In this document: in pieces, positions 41,766 to 50,090 of the stretch
Layout: each line of letters starts with the position of its first letter
Numbering within the stretch: the stretch's first letter is position 1
Assembly: GCF_044360475.1 (NCBI RefSeq)
Contig: NZ_CP043494.1
Location: 8,494,001-8,558,000 of the forward strand
Source of the DNA: Archangium minus
Lineage (GTDB): Bacteria; Myxococcota; Myxococcia; Myxococcales; Myxococcaceae
Length of the DNA: 64,000 bases
Direction of reading: 5' to 3'
Made by a program: the position numbers and the translations under genes
The notes under the pieces: generated by a model
Databases searched by the model: none
Told to the model about the DNA's origin: nothing
The model's input: only the letters and a program-made list of their open reading frames with translations

Positions 41766-43190
41766 GTGCTCCTGAAGCAACGCTTTCAGATTCTCCGGCC
41801 GCTCGAAGAGATGGAGCTGGCCCTGGTGCGTGCGACGGTGGACTCGCCGTCGCTGCTGGACTCGCGCGAGGAGGCCGTGCTGCGCACCGCGCTGTCGCTC
41901 TCGCGCCTCTACAAGCTCCGCCACGAGGGCCATGACCACTCGGTGGAGACCTGGACCGCGCCCTTCCGCGAGAACGTGTCGCGGAGGCTCGGCCCGGTGC
42001 TGCTCGGCACGCGCCGAATGACACGGGATCAGCTTGTGCCACACGTGCGCGACCTGCGTGCCCAGGTCGTGAAGCTGCGCGCCGAGCTCGTCCAGCACCT
42101 GCATGGACGCATGCCCGAGGAGGTGCTCCACCGTGAGTTGCAGCACAAGTCGCTGGTGGTGGTAGCCGGCGGCGGCGGGGGCACCGCCTACGTGTACATG
42201 GGCGTGATGAGCCTGCTGGACGAGCACGGCCTCAAGCCGTCGCTGCTGGCAGGCACCTCCATGGGCGCCATCTTGATGCTGATGCGCTCGCGGATGGCAC
42301 GCTTCGACCAGAGCGAGCTGGTGGGCATCATCCGTAACCTCTCCTGGCGGAAGCTCTTCCGCTTCATCTCCACGGAGAACCGCTACGGGATGCCGGCGGC
42401 GATGCGCCTGTTCTTGCGAGCAGGGTTGGGCCGCTACTTCAACGCAGGTCCGGGCTCACCCCTGGACGCGGGCATGCGGTTGAAGGATCTGCCGGTGCCC
42501 ATCATCGTCGCCGTGGGAGGCATCCGTCGGGGCATGCTGCCCAGGCCCCTCGAGTACTACGAGCGCCTGCTGGGCACGAGCCCCGTGAGCCTGTTGAGCC
42601 CCGCGGGCGTGGCGCGCCGCATCCAGGCCGCCATGGGAACGCTGGCCGAGTTCTTCACGCGGCCGGAGATCATGGTGAAGCTCCACCTGGGCCTGGACGA
42701 CAAGACGGCCGAGTTCGACGCGATCGACGCAGCGGGCTTCTCCTCGTCCCTGCCCGGCGTCATCCACTACGACATGCTGCGCGAGGACGCGCACATGCGG
42801 GGCCTGCTGGATGGGCTGATGGAGGAGAAGGGCATCTTCCGGCTGATGGACGGAGGGTTGGTGGACAACCTCCCGGTGAAGGCGGCGTGGAAGGCGGTGC
42901 ACCACGGCAACATCGGCACGCGCAACGCCTTCATCCTCGCGCTGGATGGCTTCGCGCCCCGGCTGAGCACACCCTTCTGGCTGCCCCTGCAACGGCTCGC
43001 GGCCATGACGGTGGCGCCCAACCTCACCTACGCCCATCTGGTGAAGCGCTTCGGCACCACGCTCTCGCCTCTGGAGCTGGTGCCCTCTGTGGCGCTGGCC
43101 ACCAAGGCCATGCACTTCGGTCGCAAGCAGCTCGGCTCGGACATGCCCTTCTTGACGCGCATGCTCGCTCCACTTCCGAGCATTGGCTGA
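41766..43190 (+). CDS. Patatin-like phospholipase
   Basis: A 474-residue patatin-family protein. A helical N-terminal region of about 130 residues, without a signal peptide, precedes the patatin fold. The oxyanion-hole stretch is VVAGGGGGTAYVYMGVM, the nucleophile Ser165 is in AGTSMGAI and the catalytic Asp362 is in LMDGGLVDNLP. It should hydrolyse acyl esters of phospholipids on the cytoplasmic side. GTG start, 12 bases after glnE. It has no beta-barrel, so it is not the PlpD type. The biological role is unknown. Confidence 0.85.
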   Translation: MLLKQRFQILRPLEEMELALVRATVDSPSLLDSREEAVLRTALSLSRLYKLRHEGHDHSVETWTAPFRENVSRRLGPVLLGTRRMTRDQLVPHVRDLRAQVVKLRAELVQHLHGRMPEEVLHRELQHKSLVVVAGGGGGTAYVYMGVMSLLDEHGLKPSLLAGTSMGAILMLMRSRMARFDQSELVGIIRNLSWRKLFRFISTENRYGMPAAMRLFLRAGLGRYFNAGPGSPLDAGMRLKDLPVPIIVAVGGIRRGMLPRPLEYYERLLGTSPVSLLSPAGVARRIQAAMGTLAEFFTRPEIMVKLHLGLDDKTAEFDAIDAAGFSSSLPGVIHYDMLREDAHMRGLLDGLMEEKGIFRLMDGGLVDNLPVKAAWKAVHHGNIGTRNAFILALDGFAPRLSTPFWLPLQRLAAMTVAPNLTYAHLVKRFGTTLSPLELVPSVALATKAMHFGRKQLGSDMPFLTRMLAPLPSIG

Positions 43191-43277
43191 CCGGGACACT
43201 TTGATTTCAAACGTTCTCCTGGAAGAATACCGCCCGCAGAGCGGTCTCCCCCTTCCAGACAAAGAGGACCCCCGTTT

Positions 43278-44225
43278 ATGAGCTCGACTTCCTCCAACGT
43301 CGTGCGCTCCGATCAGATCTGGCTCGATGGCAAGCTGGTGAAATGGGACGACGGCCACGTGCCCGTCATGACCCACGCCCTGCACTACGGGCTGGGGGTC
43401 TTCGAGGGCATCCGCGCCTATCGCACCCACGACGGCCGACTTGCGGTGTTCCGCCTCCGCGAGCACATCGAGCGACTTTTCGACTCGGCCCACATCTGCA
43501 TGATGAAGCTCCCCTTCACGCCGGAGCAGCTCATGGAGGCGTGCCTGGAGCTGCTGCGCGCGCAGAAGGAGCTCTTCGCCAACGGGGCCTACCTGCGCCC
43601 CATCGCCTTCATGGGTGACGGCGCCATGGGCCTGGGCGCCATCAATCCCACCCGCGTGGCGATCACCGCCTGGGACTGGGGCGCGTACCTGGGAGAGAAG
43701 GGCATCCGCGAGGGCATCCGCGCCAAGGTGAGCTCCTTCACCCGCATGCACGTCAACGTGAACATGGTGCGCGGGAAGATCTCCGGCCAGTACGTCAACT
43801 CCATCCTCGCCAAGCGCGAGGCCGTGCTCGCCGGCTACGACGAGGCCATCCTCCTGGACATCAGCGGCTTCGTCGCCGAGGCCTCCGGCGAGAACATCTT
43901 CCTCGTCAACAAGAAGGGCATCATCAAGACCCCGCCCCTCTCCTCGCCCATCCTCGACGGCATCACCCGCGACTCGGTGCTGAAGATCCTCCGCGACTCG
44001 GGCCGCCAGGTAGAGGAGGTCACCGTCACCCGCGACGCCCTCTACATCGCCAACGAGGTCTTCTTCACTGGCACCGCCGCGGAGATCACCCCGGTGCGCG
44101 AGGTGGACAACCGCACCGTGGGCACCGGCAAGCCCGGCCTCATCACCCAGTACGTCCAGGAGACCTACTTCCGCGCGGTCCGGGGCCTGGAGCCGCGCTA
44201 CACCGAGTGGCTCACCTACGTCTGA
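43278..44225 (+). CDS. ilvE: Branched-chain amino acid aminotransferase
   Basis: A 315-residue class IV aminotransferase. It opens with IWLDGKLVKWDDGHVPVMTHALHYGLGVFEGIRAY. The PLP lysine is in MVRGKISGQYVNSILAKREA and the cofactor-binding block is DISGFVAEASGENIFLV, with the C-terminal EVFFTGTAAEITPVREVD. It performs the last step of Leu, Ile and Val synthesis. In myxobacteria the reverse reaction also feeds iso-fatty-acid synthesis. GAGGA before the ATG at moderate distance. A separate transcript is likely because an 87-base gap precedes it. Confidence 0.93.
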   Translation: MSSTSSNVVRSDQIWLDGKLVKWDDGHVPVMTHALHYGLGVFEGIRAYRTHDGRLAVFRLREHIERLFDSAHICMMKLPFTPEQLMEACLELLRAQKELFANGAYLRPIAFMGDGAMGLGAINPTRVAITAWDWGAYLGEKGIREGIRAKVSSFTRMHVNVNMVRGKISGQYVNSILAKREAVLAGYDEAILLDISGFVAEASGENIFLVNKKGIIKTPPLSSPILDGITRDSVLKILRDSGRQVEEVTVTRDALYIANEVFFTGTAAEITPVREVDNRTVGTGKPGLITQYVQETYFRAVRGLEPRYTEWLTYV

Positions 44226-44292
44226 GCCCAGGGCAGCCAGGGGCTCACGGACGTACCCGAAAGGGGGGCGGATCGGCTAGAAGGAGAAGCCG

Positions 44293-45627
44293 ATGCGCCC
44301 CGAGTACGACGTCGCCCCCAATCCCTTCAATCTCGAGAACCCGGCCATCCTCGACATCGCTCCTCCGGAGCCGAAGTCGCTGGAGGAGACGGGCCTGAAG
44401 ATTGGCCTGCTGTCGGACATCGCCCTGCGCTACCTGTACTACCAGGGCACTGGCACGGGCATGGACATTGCCCAGGAGCTGCGGCTGCCCTGGCCCGGAG
44501 TCATCGAGCGCGTGGTGGACTTCCTTGCCGCGGAGAAGCTGGTGGATCTCCGGGGCGGCAAGGGCTTCGGACGCGCCTCGGTGGAGTTCATCCTCACCGA
44601 GAAGGGCCGCGAGTACACCCGGGGCGCCATCGAGCGCAGCACCTACGTGGGCCCCGCCCCCGTCCCCATCGAGCAGTACAACGCCCTCATCACCGCCCAG
44701 ACCGAGGAGAGCCCCGTCATCAGCCGGGAGGACCTGGTCATGGGCCTGGCCCACCTCACCGTCAACGCGGACCTGATGGACAAGCTGGGGCCGGCGGTGA
44801 ACTCGGGCCGCTCGCTCTTCCTCTACGGCCCTCCGGGCAACGGCAAGACGAGCCTCGCCGAGGCCATCAGCCGCATGTTCGGCGGCGAGGTCTTCATCCC
44901 CCACTGTCTGGAGATCGACAACCAGATCATCAAGGTCTTCGACGCCCTCAACCACACCCCCATCCGGCTCGAGTCCGAGCGCGACGCCGCGGGCCGCCGG
45001 GCCACCCTGGAGATGGACCACCGCTGGCAGCTGTGCCGTCGGCCGGCCGTGGTGGTGGGAGGTGAGCTGACGCTCGAGACCCTGGATCTCATCTACTCGC
45101 CCACCGCGCGCTTCTACGAGGCCCCGTTCCAGGTGAAGGCCAACGGCGGGATGCTGCTCATCGACGACTTCGGCCGCCAGAAGGTCCACCCCACGGACCT
45201 GCTCAACCGGTGGATCGTCCCCCTGGAGAAGCGGGTGGACTTCCTCACCCTGCACACGGGCAAGAAGTTCGAGATCCCCTTTGATCAGCTGCTCGTCTTC
45301 TCCACCAACCTGGACCCCAAGGAGCTGGTGGACGAGGCCTTCCTGCGCCGCATCAAGTACAAAATCGAGGTGACCAACCCCGACGAAGAGGTCTACCGGG
45401 AGATCTTCGCCCGGGTGTGCGAGGCGGCGGGCATTCCCTACGTGGATCAGGCCGTCACCTACCTCATCGAGCACTACTACAAGCCCCGCAGCATGCAGAT
45501 GCGGGCCTGCCACCCCAGAGACCTGGTGCAGCTCATCAAGGACGCCGCGCGTTACAGGCAGATTCCGCCTGCCCTCTCCAAGGATCTGCTCGACCAGGCA
45601 TGCGAGGTCTTCCTGGTCAGCCTATGA
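44293..45627 (+). CDS. AAA ATPase with N-terminal winged-helix-like domain, function unknown
   Basis: A 444-residue protein. Residues 35-115 look like a winged-helix DNA-binding domain (LLSDIALRYLYYQGTGTGMDIAQEL... EKGREYTRGA). The ATPase core has Walker A LYGPPGNGKTSL, Walker B MLLIDDFGRQK, sensor 1 LLVFSTNLDPKELVDEAFLRRI and an Arg-rich C-terminal lid (MRACHPRDLVQLIKDAARY). AAGGAG lies seven bases before the ATG. I recall such proteins in many myxobacteria and other deltaproteobacteria but no established function. It could couple nucleotide state to DNA binding. Confidence 0.7.
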   Translation: MRPEYDVAPNPFNLENPAILDIAPPEPKSLEETGLKIGLLSDIALRYLYYQGTGTGMDIAQELRLPWPGVIERVVDFLAAEKLVDLRGGKGFGRASVEFILTEKGREYTRGAIERSTYVGPAPVPIEQYNALITAQTEESPVISREDLVMGLAHLTVNADLMDKLGPAVNSGRSLFLYGPPGNGKTSLAEAISRMFGGEVFIPHCLEIDNQIIKVFDALNHTPIRLESERDAAGRRATLEMDHRWQLCRRPAVVVGGELTLETLDLIYSPTARFYEAPFQVKANGGMLLIDDFGRQKVHPTDLLNRWIVPLEKRVDFLTLHTGKKFEIPFDQLLVFSTNLDPKELVDEAFLRRIKYKIEVTNPDEEVYREIFARVCEAAGIPYVDQAVTYLIEHYYKPRSMQMRACHPRDLVQLIKDAARYRQIPPALSKDLLDQACEVFLVSL

Positions 45628-45644
45628 GGTAGGTAGCGTTTTAA

Positions 45645-45673
45645 TTGTCCTAAACACCTGGAATTTCTACAAT
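45645..45673 (+). promoter_or_regulatory. Candidate sigma-70 promoter of the fic operon
   Basis: TTGTCC (45645-45650), a 17-base spacer and TACAAT (45668-45673), in an AT-rich stretch unlike its surroundings. Transcription would start near 45680, leaving a leader of about 80 bases. Confidence 0.6.
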
Positions 45674-45761
45674 AATGAGGGAGTTGTCCCCGCTGGTCGG
45701 GCTGTTCCAGATCCGATCCGCCGGTCATACAGGGGAACCGGTGTGAAGGAGCGTCACGTCC

Positions 45762-46598
45762 GTGAAGGAACGCTACCAAGAGATTGACGAGAAGAACGAA
45801 ACGCTGCGCGACTACCTTGGCATCTACAAGGAGAAGGGCCGCGAGTTCCTCGAGCGGTTCGAGATGTCGTGGATCTACCACGACGCGGCACTCGAGGGGA
45901 CGGTCTACACCCAGCAGGAGCTGGTGTCGGCCCTGTTCCCCGAACGCGCCAGCATGGATCCGGCGATGATCCCGGTGGTGCTGGAGATCCGCAACCAGAA
46001 GGCCGCGTGCGACTTCCTGCGCGAAGAGGCCGCCTCCACCGGCAAGAAGCAGACGCAGATCACGCTGACCACCATCAAGCGCATCCATGATCTGCTGTGC
46101 GGCAACACGCCGGAGGCGCAGGCGGTCCGCGCCAACATCGAGCGGCGCGAGCGCACGGAGAAGGAGCTGGCCAAGGAGCGCGAGCGCAGCGGCTACCGCA
46201 AGGACATGCCCCTGCACCGCACGTACTTCCACGAGATCGCCCAGCCGGCGAAGATCCAGCCCTTGCTGGAGAAGCTGGTGGACTACACCGGTAGCGCCGA
46301 GTTCCGTGAGTTCCACCCCATCAAGCAGGCGGCGGTGGTCCAGCACAAGTTCATGCAGATCTTCCCCTTCACGGAGAACAGCGGGAAGGTCGGCCGGATG
46401 CTCACCAACCTCGTGTTGCTGCGCAACGGGTACATGCCGGCGATCATCCACTCCATCGATCGCCAGCGGTACTACGAGTCGCTGCGCGGTGCCGAGGGCG
46501 TGTTCCGCACGCTGCTGATGGACGCCATCGAGAACTCGCAGGACAACGGCGTGAAGTTCTTCAAGGACATGGGGCGCCGTTACAAGGCCATCAACTAG
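45762..46598 (+). CDS. Fic-fold protein with degenerate active site
   Basis: A 278-residue Fic-domain protein. The fold is recognisable: WIYHDAALEGTVYT corresponds to the N-terminal inhibitory helix, and HPIKQAAVVQHKFMQ leads to the active-site loop. That loop reads F201-PFTENSGKVGR instead of the consensus HPFxxGNGRxxR: the catalytic His is Phe, and the first Arg is Lys. The inhibitory motif (S/T)xxxEG is also altered to D41-AALEG. It is therefore unlikely to transfer AMP by the known mechanism and is best seen as a pseudo-Fic. GTG start; it is first in an operon with nfo, 3 bases apart. Confidence 0.8.
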   Translation: MKERYQEIDEKNETLRDYLGIYKEKGREFLERFEMSWIYHDAALEGTVYTQQELVSALFPERASMDPAMIPVVLEIRNQKAACDFLREEAASTGKKQTQITLTTIKRIHDLLCGNTPEAQAVRANIERRERTEKELAKERERSGYRKDMPLHRTYFHEIAQPAKIQPLLEKLVDYTGSAEFREFHPIKQAAVVQHKFMQIFPFTENSGKVGRMLTNLVLLRNGYMPAIIHSIDRQRYYESLRGAEGVFRTLLMDAIENSQDNGVKFFKDMGRRYKAIN

Positions 46599-46601
46599 GC
46601 C

Positions 46602-47435
46602 GTGCGTGTCGGGGCTCACGAGTCCATCGCTGGAGGCGTGAGCCGAGCGCTGGCGCGTGCCGAGGAGCATGGCGCGCGCAGCCTGCAGGTCTTCACGAAG
46701 AACGCGCGGGGCTGGAAGGCCCCGCCCCTCACCGAGGAGGAGTGCCACGCCTTCCGCGAGGAGGTGCGGCGCACAGGGCTGCCAGTGGTGGCGCATGGCA
46801 GCTACCTGGTGAACCTCGGCACAGAGGAGCCGGCGCAGCGCGAGAAGTCGCTGGACTGCGTCGTCGAGGAGCTCACCCGCTGTGAGCGCCTGGGCATCCC
46901 CTTTCTCATCCTTCACCCCGGTGTCCATCCGGACGAGCAACGCGGGCTGGCGTTGATCGCCCAGGCCTTGGACGAGGTGCACGCGCGCACGCCGCGCTTC
47001 CAGTCCCGTATTTGCCTGGAGGTGACGGCGGGCCAGGGCAACTGCTTGGGCTGGCGCTTCGAGCACCTGGCTGAGGTGCTCTCCCGGACAGAAGACGCGG
47101 GGCGGCTGGGCATCTGTTTGGATACCTGCCATCTGTTCGCCGCCGGATACGATTTGTCGACGGAAGCCGGTTACCATGAGGTGATGGCCGAGTGTGACCG
47201 GGTGCTGGGGCTGGAGCGGGTGCACTGCATCCACCTCAACGACAGCAAAAAGCCGTTGGGCTGTCGGGTGGATCGTCACGAGGAGGTGGGCAAGGGAGCG
47301 ATCGGGCTCACGCCCTTCCGCTGCCTCATGAAGGATTCGCGGTTCGTCAACACCATTGGAATCCTGGAGACACCTTTCCCGGAACGTTATCCAGAAGCCA
47401 TCAGTCTTCTCGAATCGCTCCGCCGGAGGAAGTAA
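46602..47435 (+). CDS. nfo: Deoxyribonuclease IV (AP endonuclease)
   Basis: A 277-residue endonuclease IV. It has the TIM-barrel metal-binding segments: VGAHESIAGGVSRAL at the start, VVAHGSYLVNLGTEE, LILHPGVHP, ICLEVTAGQGN, LGICLDTCHLFAAGYDL and CIHLNDSKKPLGCRVDRHEEVGKG. It cleaves at abasic sites during base-excision repair and binds three zinc ions. GTG start. It lies 3 bases after the Fic-fold gene and 11 bases before the DHH gene, so all belong to one operon. Confidence 0.95.
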   Translation: MRVGAHESIAGGVSRALARAEEHGARSLQVFTKNARGWKAPPLTEEECHAFREEVRRTGLPVVAHGSYLVNLGTEEPAQREKSLDCVVEELTRCERLGIPFLILHPGVHPDEQRGLALIAQALDEVHARTPRFQSRICLEVTAGQGNCLGWRFEHLAEVLSRTEDAGRLGICLDTCHLFAAGYDLSTEAGYHEVMAECDRVLGLERVHCIHLNDSKKPLGCRVDRHEEVGKGAIGLTPFRCLMKDSRFVNTIGILETPFPERYPEAISLLESLRRRK

Positions 47436-47446
47436 ACAGCGCACCC

Positions 47447-48571
47447 ATGCCTGCTACACCGACAGCCAACAGCCGCAGGACGCCAGGAGGCGGAGAGGGC
47501 ACCGAGCCCCCGCCACGGATCGCGACCCTGCCGGCGCGAGCCAAGCTGGAGCGGCTGCTCCGGGTGGCCAAGGGTCACAAGAAGGCCCTGGTGCTCACCC
47601 ATGACAACCCGGATCCCGACTCCATCGCCTCGGCGGTAGCGCTGGCCCACCTGTTGAAGGAGCGGGCTGACGTGGAGGAGGCTCGGGTGGGTTATGGCGG
47701 CATCATTGGCCGTGCGGAGAACATCGCCTTCGTGAAGGTGCTCCGCCTGCCCGTGGTGCCCATCGCGCAGCTCGATCTGGACGAGTACGATCTGCTGGCC
47801 CTGGTGGACACTCAGCCGCCCACGGGCAACCACGCCATCCCCCCGCGTCTGCGGGGCGAGGTGGACATCGTCATTGACCACCACCCGTTGCGCGACGAGA
47901 GCCTGGAGGCGCCCTTCGCGGATGTGGGCGGTGACTTCGGCGCCACCTCGACGATGCTCGTGGAGTACCTGCGTGCCGCGAGGATGGAGCCGTCGACAGA
48001 GGTCGCCACCGCGCTCTTCTACGGCCTGAAGGCGGACACGCGAGACCTGGGGCGCGAGACGACCCAGACGGACATCGACACGTACCTGTGGCTGTTCCCG
48101 CGGATGGACAAGCAGCTGCTGGGACAGATCGAACACCCCGAGCTGCCCGCGCGCTACTTCCAGCTGTACCACACGGCTTACGAGCGGGCGAAGGTGTACG
48201 GGGACACGGCCATCGTGACGGACCTGGAGGAAGTCTACTCTCCGGACATGGTGGCCGAGGTGGCCGAGCGGCTGATGTTCCTCGAGGGGATGAAGTGGTC
48301 GCTGGCCTACGCCACGTACCGCAACCAGCTCTTCCTGTCGTTGAGGGTGAAGGACCGGCGGATGAATGCGGGCCGGCTCATCCGGGAGATCTGCGAGGAC
48401 TACGGGGGCTCGTCGGGAGGCCACGGCAGCATGGCGGGCGCGCGGATTCCGCTGTCGGGGCGAGCGACGCAACGCAAGGCGCTCAAGCGCGAGCTGGTAC
48501 GCCGCTTTCTCGAGGCCTTTGGAGTGGCGGACGAGCGGCCCGTGGGACTGCTGTCCGCACCTTCGCCGTGA
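47447..48571 (+). CDS. DHH/DHHA1 phosphoesterase (NrnA-like)
   Basis: A 374-residue DHH-family protein. The N-terminal domain has ALVLTHDNPDPDSIASAVAL, the DHH signature DIVIDHHPLRDE and the region ALFYGLKADTRDLGRET. The C-terminal DHHA1 domain has GGSSGGHGSMAGARIPL. Such proteins degrade nanoRNA and pAp or cyclic dinucleotides. The order of motifs fits the NrnA type more than RecJ. The first about 25 residues are a disordered, basic extension. Its stop overlaps the start of the cysteine desulfurase gene (GTGA). Confidence 0.85.
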   Translation: MPATPTANSRRTPGGGEGTEPPPRIATLPARAKLERLLRVAKGHKKALVLTHDNPDPDSIASAVALAHLLKERADVEEARVGYGGIIGRAENIAFVKVLRLPVVPIAQLDLDEYDLLALVDTQPPTGNHAIPPRLRGEVDIVIDHHPLRDESLEAPFADVGGDFGATSTMLVEYLRAARMEPSTEVATALFYGLKADTRDLGRETTQTDIDTYLWLFPRMDKQLLGQIEHPELPARYFQLYHTAYERAKVYGDTAIVTDLEEVYSPDMVAEVAERLMFLEGMKWSLAYATYRNQLFLSLRVKDRRMNAGRLIREICEDYGGSSGGHGSMAGARIPLSGRATQRKALKRELVRRFLEAFGVADERPVGLLSAPSP

Positions 48572-49713
48572 TCTACTGGGACCACAACGCGGCCGCGCCG
48601 GTGCGGCCGGAAGTCGCCACGCTGCTCTCGCGGGCGTTCTCCGAGGGAGGTTGGGGCAACGCCTCGAGCGTGCACCGGAGCGGGCGAGAGGCTCGGGGCA
48701 GGCTGGACGCGGCGCGGGCCCGAGTGGCGCGCGTGCTGGGATGCGAGCCGAAGGAGGTGTGCTTCACCAGCTCGGGCTCGGAGTCGGACGCACTGGCGTT
48801 GAAGGGAGCCTGGCTGGCGCGGAAGGAGCCACGGCGGCGGCGCGTGGTGACCTCAACCATCGAGCACCCCGCGGTGCTGGCGGCGCTGAAGCAACTGGAG
48901 GCGCAGGGGGCGGAGGTGGTGCGGGTGAGCCCGGGTCGGAACGGCCAGGTGGCGCTGGAGGCGATGCTGGAGGCGCTCACACCGGAGACAGTGCTGTGCT
49001 CGTTGATGTGGGCGAACAACGAGACGGGCGTGGTGCAGCCGGTGGCGGAGCTGTCGAGGGCCTGCCGGCAGAGGGGCATCCTGTTCCACACGGACGCGGT
49101 GCAGGCGGCGGGGAAGCTGCCCACACACCTGCGTGAGGTGGACGCGGATCTGCTGACGCTGTCGGCGCACAAGTTCGGAGGCCCAGCGGGAGCGGGCGTG
49201 CTGGTAGTGCGCAAGGGCGTGGAGGTCCAAGCGCTGACACCGGGACACCAGGAAGCGGGACTGCGCGGAGGGACACAAAACGTGCCCTACGCAGAGGCCC
49301 TGGCGCTGGCCCTGGAGCTGGCCCACGAAGAGCAGCCGACGCACGCGGCGCGGGTACAGACGCTGCGAGACACCTTCGAGTACGAGGTACGCTCGCGTCT
49401 CGCGGACGTGACGGTGAACGGAGAGGGAGCGCTGCGGGTGCCGAACACGAGCAACCTGTGCTTCCACGGAGCGGACGGCGAGGCGCTGCTGATCGCGCTG
49501 GACCTAGAAGGAATCTGTGTGTCGTCGGGAGCAGCGTGCGCCTCGGGGACGCTCACCCCCTCGCACGTGTTGCTGGCGATGGGACTCACGCCCGCGCAGG
49601 CGCACGGCGCTCTGCGCTTCTCCCTTGGCCCGACGACGACGGAGGCGGAGGTGCTCCGGGTCGTAGAGGCCCTCACCACCCACGTCCCGAGGGCCCGTGC
49701 CCTCAACGTGTAA
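48568..49713 (+). CDS. Cysteine desulfurase (NifS/IscS family)
   Basis: A 381-residue PLP-dependent enzyme that removes sulfur from cysteine. It has VYWDHN-like start (IYWDHNAAAPV), FTSSGSESDALALKGA, WANNETGVVQPV, the PLP lysine in LLTLSAHKFGGPAG and the catalytic cysteine loop SSGAACASGTLTPSHVL. The GTG start overlaps the DHH stop (GTGA). No IscU, HesB or ferredoxin gene is next to it, so it may serve tRNA thiolation or general Fe-S synthesis. The 3' end is followed at once by a copy of the 3'-end repeat. Confidence 0.9.
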   Translation: MIYWDHNAAAPVRPEVATLLSRAFSEGGWGNASSVHRSGREARGRLDAARARVARVLGCEPKEVCFTSSGSESDALALKGAWLARKEPRRRRVVTSTIEHPAVLAALKQLEAQGAEVVRVSPGRNGQVALEAMLEALTPETVLCSLMWANNETGVVQPVAELSRACRQRGILFHTDAVQAAGKLPTHLREVDADLLTLSAHKFGGPAGAGVLVVRKGVEVQALTPGHQEAGLRGGTQNVPYAEALALALELAHEEQPTHAARVQTLRDTFEYEVRSRLADVTVNGEGALRVPNTSNLCFHGADGEALLIALDLEGICVSSGAACASGTLTPSHVLLAMGLTPAQAHGALRFSLGPTTTEAEVLRVVEALTTHVPRARALNV

Positions 49714-49752
49714 GCCCCCTCTCCCTCTGGGAGAGGGCTGGGGTGAGGGTAT
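49714..49752 (+). repeat. 3'-end GGGAGAGGG/GGGGTGAGGG repeat, copy 3 (after cysteine desulfurase)
   Basis: It reads CCCCCTCTCCCTCTGGGAG, then AGGGCT and GGGGTGAGGGTA, starting directly after the TAA. Confidence 0.75.
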
Positions 49753-49800
49753 GCCCTCCCGTGGCCTCAACTCCGCCCCCCTGAACCCAAAACCCCGGGC

Positions 49801-49968
49801 TCACCACTTCTGATCAGGGAGCTGCTTCTCGCGAACGTCGCCCGGGGGCTGGCCATAGCCCGGAGAGCCCTCGTGGGACTCCTTGGGGTTGTCCGGCTTG
49901 TGCTCGACCTTGCGCTCGGTATCGGCCTCGCGGGTCTCCTGCGGCTTCTTCTCCTTCTCGGTCGCCAT
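49801..49968 (-). CDS. Small, highly charged hypothetical protein
   Basis: A 55-residue protein rich in Lys, Glu, Asp and Pro (start MATEKEKKPQETREAD, end LPDQKW), with no hydrophobic segment and probably disordered. The start has a strong Shine-Dalgarno (GGAGG) eight bases upstream. It sits between two inverted copies of the 3'-end repeat. No family is recognised. Its small size means that coding status rests on the SD and the amino-acid bias. Confidence 0.55.
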   Translation of the reverse strand: MATEKEKKPQETREADTERKVEHKPDNPKESHEGSPGYGQPPGDVREKQLPDQKW

Positions 49969-50048
49969 CTCGAATCCTCCCTCGTGGAGGGGAAGATCGG
50001 CATCGAAGGGACAACCGGCATCCAGGAGCGAGCAGACAAGGGAGCGAA

Positions 50049-50087
50049 TACCCTCACCCCTACCCTCTCCCAGAGGGAGAGGGAGCT
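50049..50087 (-). repeat. 3'-end GGGAGAGGG/GGGGTGAGGG repeat, copy 4 (after Ser/Thr kinase)
   Basis: In the kinase direction it reads CCCTCTCCCTCTGGGAGAGG, then G, TA and GGGGTGAGGGTA, 3 bases past the TGA. Confidence 0.75.
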
Positions 50088-50090
50088 GGC

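Noticed and set aside
43201..43229. Possible promoter TTGATT before ilvE
   Set aside because: No acceptable -10 lies at 16-18 bases.
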